This document shows, piece after piece, positions 40,301 to 52,300 of a stretch of DNA of 64,000 nt. The first letter of the stretch is position 1, and the number at the start of each line of letters is the position of its first letter. The position numbers and the translations under genes were made by a program. Source of the stretch: Rachycentron canadum (taxonomy: Eukaryota; Chordata; Actinopteri; Carangiformes; Rachycentridae); NCBI GenBank assembly GCA_038496675.1, contig CM076649.1, positions 18,344,337-18,408,336 on the forward strand. The letters are read 5' to 3'. The notes beneath the pieces were generated by a model. It did not search any database. It had not been told where the DNA came from and was given only the letters and a program-made list of their open reading frames with translations.

Positions 40301-43300
40301 GTATTTACCCCCTATTAGCAAAATATCTTGATCAATTGAATGTTCGATTAGTCCCCAGTAGTTGTTCCTGAAAATAGGTGGTCCCTATTTTTAATGTTTT
40401 TTGTCCCTTTTTAAAATATCTGATGTTGCTCTAATATCAAATATTGAGTTACTTTCAGGATCATTGTTACAAGTCTCGCCTCACTGCTCTGACTTACTTT
40501 CAGTTTACTGTAGATTGCAATGTGTGTTTGCCTTTGCAGTTCCCTCTGCTGCACCTGATGATGTAGCTGTGGAGGTGATGAACAGCTCAGTGGTCAAGGT
40601 TAGCTGGACGCGTGTACACAAGGACAAGCTACATGGACATCTGGGAGGCTACAGGGTAATACCTCAAAAAGAGACCTTTGCTTTTAGACACAGTTTAAAA
40701 GGAATGGCCCTGACCTTGCTCCAAACATTTGCTCTTCTCACTGCACTCTGTCTCCTTTACTTGGCCAGCTCAATGTTTTTCTTCTCACACCACTCGAAAA
40801 AAAGAAACAATAACTTATTCAGCATCCTCTCACACATGCAGTGTTGTATAAAGTTTGATCACTCGACTGAGGATGGCTTGCTCTGTCTCTCTTTTGATGT
40901 AGATAAACTGGTGGCGTCTGCGTCGTCTGGTGGACTCAAAGAAAAGCCACGGAGACAAACACACACTGATGTTCCCCGGGGATCATAATCACGCCACGAT
41001 ACCAGGACTAACGCCCTTCTCCGAGTACAGCCTCATTGTCATGACCTTCAACGGGCGGGGAAATGGCCCCGGCAGCCATCCCGTCAACTTCAAAACCCCA
41101 GAGGGAGGTAGGATTGTAGAAAAACAGCATGAAGTGTATTGATTCACAACTACTGAAGGGAAAATCTAATAATAGCCAAGGAAACTGGGTTGGAGAATTC
41201 AACTGCTTTCTTTGTGTATTACCTTCTTTGCCCCCACAGTCCCGGAGAAAAATCCTGTTTTCAGGGTCACAGATGTACAGAAGAACACTGTCTCTCTGGT
41301 CTGGGCCCCGCCGTTGGAGCCTAATGGGATTCTCACTGGGTACCTCCTTGAGTATCAGCTCAGTATGTATCCCTACACCTCATACTTATACTTAACTAAC
41401 TCAGATGTAATGACGATGCCCCCATCTTGCCACCAAGGGATATTGTTTTTTCCCTTGTGTTTAATTGTGCTTTCACCCTTTCTTTCCAGCGTGTGCCCAC
41501 ATAACAAAAAAAGAAATTAAGTACACAAATAATACACAGGCTGTATATTTCAGTCTGGCAACACTAACAGCAATTTAGAGACCTGAACAGCTACACTGTT
41601 TTAAATGCACAGTCTCTCCCTCCATATAATATACAGACAAGTATGTGCTGTACTTCTGGAGCATATGGGTAAAATAAGGGCAGTTTATCTTAGGCTCGCT
41701 GGTGATTGTCTAACCCATGATCCTCAGTGCAGACGGGAAAATCATTGTGTGGCTCTAATAGAGCCTGGGTCATAGTGAGGTCAGAGTGCGTGTATAGGAA
41801 ACATGTCAGGATGATGTCTGCTGGCCTATGTGTCACAGTCATGGCTCAGCTCGTGCTGACCAAGGCCACTGTGTCACCGTCTGTTAAGGTCCAGTCTTAC
41901 TGACCCCATACTGTCTGCAGGGGACATCTTCACCGTAGCTCACAGTCTCAGGGGATACCATCACTGAACACGTCCCATGTGTGCACACACTTTGCTGTCC
42001 TTAAACAAAAGTCATAACGAAGCTAATGACTAACTTCCAACAGCGTCTTAGTGCCGCATTTCCCAGCTAATTGAGTTTGATTTGGCGGCTGCACAAGAGG
42101 GCCAAGTGTCATACAGTATTTCAGGAGAGGACGTTTTCATTGTGCCACAGCAATAAAGCTGATGGACTCTTTGAAGTGTGACTTTTTTTGAAGTCCCCTT
42201 GAAGGAAGTCATGTGCGAAATGTTGAGCATCAGTGTATCATCAGTGACACAAGTGGAATCTCAAGCTGCAGCGCAGCTGTTTGAGGGCTAACCCCACCTT
42301 CACAGCAGCTTTTAATAGCTTCACATTTCACAGGTTTCACTATTGTAACATTGTGTAGGACACGGAGCATGCAGTAACACCTGGGCATTTAAAAACCTTT
42401 AACTGAACTGCTTTGAAATTGCACATTGACTGTGAGACTTTTTGATCATAGTGTCAAATTGTCAGACAAAGTTCAGTGACTTGTGTTTATAATATCAGCA
42501 GTTCTCCAAACTAAAGCCACTTTTGTCAGAATTCCTTTCTAAATCACTAAAGGCTACATTACTAAATGTAAAGCCTAAAGTCCCCCTGAGCATTGTGTTG
42601 TCTTAAAGCCGCTGACCCACTCCACTGCCTGGAGCAGAGCAGGCCATCAGAAAACAAGCACTAGCCTTCCTCATAACAAGCCCGTTGCAGCCTGTGACAA
42701 GGTAAAGCTAAGTGTGTCACAAAAGTGGAGATGAGGGCCAACTTTCTGCTCATTCTCTCTTTCGAAATATTACTCGTATTTGAGAGAGCACTTTATTCCC
42801 ACACAAGCAATTTTTTTTGCTTTGTGGCGTAGAAGAGTCTTTCACTTTCACTCTAAGTGCATTTTAAATTAAAAGCTGAAGAATTTATGTGAATATTCTT
42901 GCTTTATATGCTATTGTGTATTCACACAGACTTATCTCACTGAACGCTTCAGACCATTTTACTGTATATTAGCGTTACTGGGGAATAACTTACCATGAGT
43001 GGCCCAAGTGAAGTTTGCACTACACTGATCTGAAACACAAGTGGGAGAAATGACCTTGGCTTCATGTTATTCTGTTTTCTTCCCATTTGGGCTAAACTCA
43101 CACGAGCTGTTGGGTCATTCCCTATTTCAGTGCTGCTGAGCCTCAGTCTTTTTCACACTACACAAGGCCAATCGTATTTGGTCCAGGAGGCTGAAGAATA
43201 TTTGGAAATATTGTCTTCTGAAGTCGGTGGAGGAGCCAAAGTGTGCAGCCCTCGGCCAGTTCACTCTGTAAGATCATGTGCTCCGGCTGTCAGGCGAGTG

Positions 43301-46300
43301 TTTGTGGATAAGTGAGAAAGTACAAACATGATTTTTGAGGCCTCTTCTCTGCACCAGCCTGGATTGCATAATTTACCAAAGATGGATCATTGTCGTCCCT
43401 CGAGACATGACAGAAAACCATGATGTCTGATAACAGTGGGTGGTGTCAAGGCAAAAAGAGAAGCAGCCCAATACATTCTAGTCAAAGACGCAGCATCTCT
43501 TTCACAGCAAAGGTCACCTCAACACCTGGTGTGTTTGTTTTTGTTACACAGAACATAAATGTCACCCCCTAACCTCCTGGCCTGCTTTACGTAGGGAAAA
43601 ATGAGAGATCACATCACAGTGCAGACTGAGTGCAGGTAATGTGTTGTAATTGTGCAGGACAGGTGTGACAATAACATTTTAAAGCCAACAAACAAACAGC
43701 GAAGAACTTTTGCTAATGTGCAAGTCAAAATGTAGAGTGACATTGGCTGTCTTTGGATTTGCTGAAATGTCTTGTCATTCAGAAATAATTTGAAAAGCCA
43801 TTTTTTTCCTCTGTAACAGTGCAAGCCCATAGTTTAACATCTTAGTGTCTGAAGAAATACACGAATCACGAAATCATGAGTAAAAAAACAACAATATATA
43901 TTTATCTTGATATTTGAATATTACCACAACTTAGTCTAATTAATATACATATCTTGACGGGTTCCTATTTCAACACAAATGGACAGATATATCTGATATC
44001 TGATAAAAACTAAGTAGGAATGTGTTGCTTTGTATAAGTTAACAGTATCCATGTTGACAATGCAATATCATCAGGAGAATGAATTTAGAGTGAGCTGGAC
44101 TCCTCACTAATCACAGAGTATATGAACTATACAATGTTTCTTGTTGTAAATTTGTTTCTCTATTACTTCCTGACTTCCTGTACTACCTCCCGATGGGCTC
44201 ACAGTATGATGCCGACCCCAAATGTATTCCACAGCAGTAACACTTGTTCTGTGTTTATTTCTAGTCAACGACACAGAGGACACGGGTCCGCTGCAGACAG
44301 TAGACATCAGCAACCCTGACATCACACAGTGGATCCTGCGTGACTTAGAGCCAGTGAGCAAATACAAGTTCTACCTTCGCTCCTGCACCACCGTGGGCTG
44401 CGGGCCTGTCGTCAGCGATGAGTGCACCACCACCCTAGAAACAAGTGAGTGATTGGAGGGTCCAGAAAGAAAACGGCTGGGTGGCGTGTGTCTGGATAGG
44501 CTTGTGGGTGTCTGAATGGGTGAGTGAGCACGTTGAGAACACAGACAAGCTTTGAGGTGCAGATTTGGCTTGACACGAATTCGGGCTAAGCGAACTAGGT
44601 GACAAAGCCATTTCACCATTCGAAAATGGCATTGAACTAGCAGAATATGATATATGCTTGGGCAGCCAAGCTTTTCATATCTCCATGTAAGTAATTTTTG
44701 TGGATAAACAATTTCATATGGGTGTAGTGGAGGTTTTCATTTGTCACTGTCATGAGAGAGCAAGTGCTTATTGATTGGACAGAGAGCGTCCATGAAACAA
44801 TCAGCTAAGAAAGAAAATTGCTTCTAGCAGGAGGGAAACTGAAGGTTTTGGTAGTGAATTGTGTAATCATGAAGGAGTTAGTGGGTAAGTAATCATAATG
44901 AGCAAACTCGTAGCGTGTTATTTTTCCCCCTTCAATTACATATCATTTGTTGGGCCTTGCAAGACATACTTCAGCTGGCCCGAGCTCAGGCTAAACTTCT
45001 GTGTAGATTGTGGGCAGTGGTACAAATGATTGGACAGGAAATGAAACAGGAAACCGTACGTTCCAGATCCACCTAAGTGTCATTAAAACAGTCCGCAGCA
45101 ACAGATACTGTCGGCAGAAATAATAGGGTGGCACCCTAAGAAAATTCATTGTGTCACTCAGATTGTATTGTGCAAAAACAAAACTTGCTGTTGAAACAAA
45201 CTGCAGTTCCTAAATATGTCAGTGATAACTTAGTGCTATAGAAAGAAACTTAATTGGCTTAGTGGTTGTTTGCATGCTGAAAAGCAAGCACAAATGATGA
45301 CAGTGAGGGGGCCTTTTTTTATGTGTACAGCTGTTACATGTGTGTGGGAAACTCTTTGAACATTAAAGTTTTTTGTGACAACTGTACCTCCATCACTCTC
45401 ACGCCACTAAAAAAAAGTGCTTTGGCTTTGATCAAACAGTGTGTATTGTAAATGTGTGCAAAAGTGTAATCGTCTGCTTAGCAATGCAATGTTGTCCCCT
45501 CTGTCTTTTTCTTTCTTTCTTTCTTTTTTTTTTTTTTTATCTTTTCTTTTATTGCAGCTTCCGCTCTGGTTCCCACTGTCGGCCTCAGTATGTAGATCTG
45601 TGTTAATGTAGAAACTGTGGCATGTCAAACCGGCACACACCAATTTCAAACCGCTCCCGTCTTGGAATTATCTGTGTGCCGGTGCACCATGTTTCACAGC
45701 CACAGTAGTTTTAGGTAGTGAGTGCATGGTTGGACGTAGAAAAGTGGACAGGCGTGGATGCTATAAGCCTGAATAAATCAGACCGCTTAGAGTCTCGAGC
45801 AATTGAACACATTTTATTTTTCCTGCACAGAATTAAAAAGTGCTAAACACTGTGCTCCTCTGCAGATAATTGACCTTGTCTGCTGTTTGCCCTTGCCATC
45901 AGCAGAGAGCACTCTGATGCCTCCTTTCATTAGAAAAATGTCAACTTCTTCTTAGATAAAGTTTGTGGCTTCCTCACTAATAGCAATGGTAATGAGTAAC
46001 CTAATTATAAATTCATATTAATCTTGGCTCATTAGTGACTGTAAACGAATATTGACTTTTATCCTAGCAACAGCAGACTCAGTGCAACATGTCTAACTCA
46101 AGCTGAGGAAGTAAATGATGCTTTAAGAGCCAAACCCAGGAAGATCAGACACACCACACATACATCCTTCTTCTATTTAATGATGTACAAAAAGAAAATT
46201 AATTACTTTTTTTAAAAATCTCACCTTGAGTATAAACAAATGTAAAATGTTTTGTTTCTAGATCATGTTCTACCATAGACATGTAGTTACTAATCTTAGA

Positions 46301-49300
46301 GTCTACCTGAAAACAGCATGTGTGCTAACAGTAGAATTTAGTGCTGACCCCCCCACCTCCCCCTACCCCCGCCCCCGCCCACCCTGGGGGCTCTCTATCT
46401 CAATCGATAACCACGACGTCTGTCTTTCTTTTCAGGCAAGTCAGCTTCCCCCTCACCTCCAAGCACTCCAAAGCCCCCAGTGACCAAACCCACTCGTTCC
46501 ACCATAGGTAGAGCTGCAGCACATTCTGACACAACAAGCAACAAGCCACAGAGACAAACAAAAGCTGTGAAATAAATATGAAACTATAGGAGCCAAATTT
46601 CCGAACATTTCTGCAGTGACATGACAGTCTGGGGGCTCCGAGTAAACTGACATCAGAAAAACAGAGATGCAAAAGTATCTCTATATTGTCTAGGCTAATT
46701 AGCTCCTTAAGTTATTCTTCTTTCATAGTTTAAGTTGTTTCCATTGCCAAGTGGAGCTGGGCTATAACGTAGCAGCTCAATTTTATTGTTATTTGTTATT
46801 TGACAAGTGCATGCTAATGAAAAAGCCGGTTTTAATTTCTCTGCTGCGCCACAGGGAAATCTAGGATGTTAGATCTATCCCGATCCAACAGTGGAGCTGC
46901 AGAGTGCAGTCGCTTGAATGGGACAAATATGTCGAATTGTCAGTGATTGATTTGTTGGGCCTCAGTTCCCCTGTACACGGCAGCGTATTGACCCAACAGT
47001 CACCTGACATTTCCATGAAATCTTCAAGTGGGTAAACAGCAACACAGCTCTGGGACGAGTCTGTCCCAGGTCAGCATCTGAGCTGAGAGCGAGGAGAAAC
47101 ATCCTCCTGGGCTATGCCGGGGAGGTGTGAGCTCATACTGGGAGGGTGATATTTACAGGACACTGAGATAAGTGGATAAGTGGAGGCTGTTGAAAGCTCC
47201 TATATCAGAATATTTTCTGGTGTCTCCCTATAAAAAAAGCCTCCTGACTTTGAAGGGGGCGTCTTCCAGGGCATGAGCGCCCCGCTGGGTGAGCAGCTGC
47301 TTTCTGCAGCATTTAATAGCAAGCTGAGGAGTGTGGTGACAAAACACAGCAGCCAGCCTTGAGATATTTTTAGTTCAGGGGCCTTTGTCAGTTGAAGTCA
47401 TTGCACAGTCCCAATAATTGGAATTACCATAGTTGCAGACTAATCCATCAACATTAGTCAGAGAGTGTCATTTGCTGTGGTTGGTGTGGGCAGCGCAGAC
47501 ACAGGTGTCCTTGTGTGCTGAATTATCACCTGAGCAAATAATGCACCTGAGCTGGAGACACGGCACAAGATTTGCATGTTTGCCAATGGGGAAATGAAGT
47601 GGATTGTGCTTTGTTGACTAGCTTAGACAGCTGCTGTCAAATCATACTTCTCCCATACTAATGATGCACATCATTCGATACATCATTAGACTTTTTTTCT
47701 TCTGCCGGGTATCAAAAGGCCACTTCACATGTCTGAGTTCGATGAAGCTTTGAATTTCCTTCAAAGAAATTGAAAACAAAGATGAAAGACGATTATTAAA
47801 ACTCATAAATAACTGAATATCACAAATAAAAATAACCAGGACTGTATCTATGATTTTCATGTCCGCTGTGTTGTTTCTGTGAATTAAATAATGCAGACAG
47901 AAGCAATTTTGATTATTGACTAATCGTTTATTTACCCTCGAATAATTAGTCACTTAACAAGAAAAAATGCCCCTGGTTCCATTTTCCATTAAATGTGAGG
48001 ATTAATGCTCTTTTCTATTTTATATTTATTGTAAATAAAATGTATTTTAGTTTTCGGCAAAATGAGAAATTTATAGATGTGAAATATGCTCAAAGAAAAT
48101 AATTATTAGCCGTAGCCCAACAAAAAAATCTTCAACTCTTTGTAAAGGCAAAAAATATTAAACTAAAGGTATTTGGTGTTTGTTTACCCAGCTAGTAATA
48201 CGTCAATGTGCAGAAGGCATTTACATCATCATGTAGAGAGATGAAAAAAATCCAAGAAATGGAACTGAGCAGTGAAATTCATAAATAAAACAAGAAAATC
48301 TGAATGTGTTTTTGTGGAGTACTTCCTGGCTACGGGCTATAGTATAACAAACCACTACTGAATTTTGTTGGACAGTGTGGTGTCTAAACTGTATTAATGC
48401 CCTGGTACCTATGGTTTTGATTTCAGCAGATGTACATTTAGTTCTGTAGGCTCCACTAATTGATCCATTTCCATATACACAATCCTCTTCGCCTGTCTGC
48501 TGTTGAGAGATTCACCCCGTGTCCCGCTCTGTCAAGTGTAATTGATGCGTCCTTACAATAGCGTTAGGAAGCAGAAGAGCAGGCTCGGCCCTTTCATAGA
48601 AGATGAAGAGCAACATCCTTCATTGCATAATGACATCAGTCCTAACTCCTTACATGATGGCCTTGGCCTTCTTTGTCCTTTACTAATCTGTTTTGCTGTT
48701 TTTCTCCTTTTCTCACCTTCTCTCATTTCTCCATTAGTATCTGCCCTGACCAATGTTAGCTCAGCTGTTAGCAATAGCTCTGCAAATATAAGCTGGATAT
48801 CAGGAGGAGAGCATGCAGAGTTTTATATTGCGTATATGAACAACCGTAAGATCATATCACCTTTTTTTTCTAACTAGTTTCTGGACCTTGTTAGAGAGAT
48901 TGAAGTAGATTCTGTAGGTGAAACATCTAATGATGTTGTGGTCCTTCATGTCTTCTTTCACATTGTTTTCTGTCGTCATGAGTACTAACCCACCTGATCA
49001 TTCACCCTCTGCACAGGTGAAGGTCACTGGAAGATTTCAGGGGCCTTAAACACCTCTCAGACTTTCCACATCATTGACGGGCTTGAACCTGGGACAGAGT
49101 ACACTGTGCGCCTTATTCCTAACAGAAGGGTTGAGAATTCTAGTATATTTGAAGCTGTTATCAGGACGAGGTCAAAAGGTGAGGAGGGAAACCAGAATAA
49201 ATAAATCAAATAAAAACAAAAAGACAAGCAGCAGAACTGATTGACCTCGCACTGAACAGAGTGCATGTGCTCGGGCCGCGGCGCGTGGTCCTTTGTGGTG

Positions 49301-52300
49301 TCACTAGGATTTAGACTCGCTGAGAGGAATTACATTTGTACAGCGTCCCTTACTTGATTAATTAGACAAGCAGGATTAGCTGTTTAATATTAATATTGGA
49401 CCGTTTCCATCAGCGGCGTGCCCCACCGCCACTTCTGCCTTTGCATCAGATAGGCTTTGTGGATGTAAACATTCAATCAAGTGTCCCGATGAAAAGGCCA
49501 AGGCGTATCAAAGTCATTGGGTATTGTTCTCCTCAGGTCTGGCCAGCATCCATGGAGGAATATCCACCCAGGGCTGGTTTATCGGCCTGATGTGTGCCAT
49601 CGCTCTCCTCACACTCATTGTGTTGATCGCCTGCTTTGTCAACAGAAATAAAGGAGGAAAGTATTCTGGTAGGTGTTCACTCACAAGCACACACACTTCA
49701 CCTTGCTTGAATACTAATTGCTGCATCATTATATTTCCATTTTAGTGTTTGTTGCCAGGAGAGAAATTATCAATCATCCTTGAAGCCACGGCAGGAATAT
49801 GTAAGCTGATAGGCAGTTTTTTTTCCCAGGCCTCAAAATTATTTTAATGCAAATTTATACATAAAATAGCTTTGTGTATTGATAGGAAAATAAGCATTTG
49901 TACAATATGTCCAGCATTTGAATGTTTGAATGCATTATTTAGACACGCAGCTTTTTCCAGCGGCAATCCAAACAAAGTGCAGCGCACAGCGAGGCAAAAT
50001 GCAAATGCTGCACATGGGGCGGCTGCGCGGGGAGCGATGACATAAGCTCTGTGGTGTCCCAGTGTTATCCCTCCTGTCGGGGACATGAGAGTCCTTATCA
50101 GCTTTATTATTCACAGCTAATGGCCATCAGGTTGTCGTCTGGGCAGCGATCGCTTCACTCGTCAGCAGAAAAAGAGCGAGGCGCAGCTCTGTCCTTTGTT
50201 TTCTCATTAAGTTCTCATTATCGCCCGTAGCTCCAACAACCTTTTCTTTCATTTGCCTGAGCCATGTGGGTTTTTTTCTGTTACACAACATGTAGGGCTC
50301 TGTGTTTTAATTTATACAGTTTTCAACATTTTTATCATATTTATATAAAAATTACTTTTAATTGAAATATTTTGCACAAAAAGCAACATTTTTATATGAA
50401 TTACATTTATATTAAGAAAAAATGAAATAAAAACGTACATTGAATTTTAAATTTTGCAATCTTGTCTACGACTTGCATTGAACTTAAATCCATTGAATAA
50501 GTGCAGGGAGTAAGGGACTGAGACTCAAACAATGTTACCAGTCAGGGGACACAGTGATCTTCATTGGCAAGAGTCTCCCGAGGAAATCACTGATATCTCC
50601 TCTTCATTTTGTGAGCAGTAAAAGAGAAAGAAGACCTTCACCCAGACGTGGAGTCCCAGGGTATGAATGACGACACATTTTGCGAGTACAGGTAAGCGTA
50701 ACCCTCAGAGCACTATTTCACCACCTCACTGCAATTCACGCGCAATAGTGTATGAATTTCTTCTGCTGGAAGTCATTTCCATCTTCTTCTCCCAGTAATT
50801 CTCTCTGCCTTTCTCCTCTTTGCTGAAAAGGCAACCCAACATGCACCAGGTTCACGTGGAGCCTTACACTTCTTCTGTTCACAACGTTTGATGGACTGAG
50901 TAACTGGAACGTATGTGATAAACAGCATTAGCATCCCTGAGCTGTTTACACATCAGTGTTGTCAGATTGTTAGCTTCCCTTTATAGGCCATTGTGATCTT
51001 AGTTACAGCGTTGTGTTGGTGTTAGATGTGATAGACGTGGCATCATAAAGGGAGCAGCAGCTCCAGTCAGATGCTGCCATTTCCTGTCCTTATGGAGCTA
51101 AACACAGGCTGCCCAGCACACAGCAGGAGGCTAAAACCAATCAGTGTAATTGAAAGCAGCTCATCTCCAGGGCAGTAATATCTGGGCACGTTTCATTAAT
51201 CCTTTAGTGGTCCAATTCATATCAGTCCACGGCAGCATGAGTCCCAGTCTAATTCCCCAATCAGTGGGATCTGCACAACACAAATGCTGATATGGTGAAG
51301 TTAAAAGTGGCTCACTGTGACAGGCTTTATGTTTTGTCACGTTGACTCTCGGGGCTGGTTGCACCAGCCGCTCTTAACTGAGCTTTAAGCACTTCCTAAG
51401 TTTGTGGTAACTACTTGCTGCTTTCAAACAAAATTGGGTCATAGCATCAATTAAAATGCTAAATGAGATTAGTGAATTAAATCTGACCTTAGCTACAAAA
51501 AAACAAAACTGCGGTGAAACAGTTGCTTGGAAACACCTGTAGCGGTGTCACTTCAACAGCACCAAAAGTATAATAATAATAATAATAATAATATTAATAA
51601 TAATAATAAGAGGCTTCTGGGGGGAGAAATGCTAATTTCAGTTGGATGACAATATCACTCTCAATACCACACTCATACCTGTCCATTCAGTGAAAGGCTG
51701 CAGCCAACAGCAGGTTAGCTGAGCATAAATGACTGGAAACGGGATGTAACAGCTACTATTTCTTAGCTGGAGTCTCTCATGGTTGCCTGGCAACCTCACA
51801 GAAGTGGCAAGACTACAGGAAGTCACTGCTCCCAGCCACAAAATAGCCACAAAACCCCTTCGAAAACCCAGCATGTAGTTTTTACAATTACACTATAACT
51901 AGCTGCTGCAAGTAGCCTCATGTTTACTACACAGATATGAGACTGATAACAGTCTTCTAATCTAATTCTAGGCAAGAAGTCCTTTATAGACGTGTATGAT
52001 TTTTATTTATGTATGAAAACATGGAGAAGTATGTGTGTGTTCTCACTCACAGAGATGTAGACATAGTTTCACCTACTCTGACCACTGACCACTAGGTTGC
52101 AGCCAAGGCCCCACAACAAACAACTGAACTGTTACTGTTAGCTCTGAGCTAACCTCTAACTAAGACTCTAGCATGAACAATAAAAAGTAGCACAATGTGC
52201 AATGTCACACAACTTACAGTGTCTGAGTTACATGTTTTATTGACGGCCTGCAGTGTTCATATAGAAATGTCATTTTTTTCCCAAACCTAACGTTTCTGGT

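Noticed and set aside
40401..40988. 195-codon ORF around FN3 repeat 3
   Set aside because: It reads exon 19 into intron 19. The intron is 247 bp, so exon 20 would be out of frame.
48542..48877. 111-codon ORF beginning upstream of exon 25
   Set aside because: Its first two thirds are intronic, including the pyrimidine tract of the acceptor. Only 48738-48845 is supported as coding.
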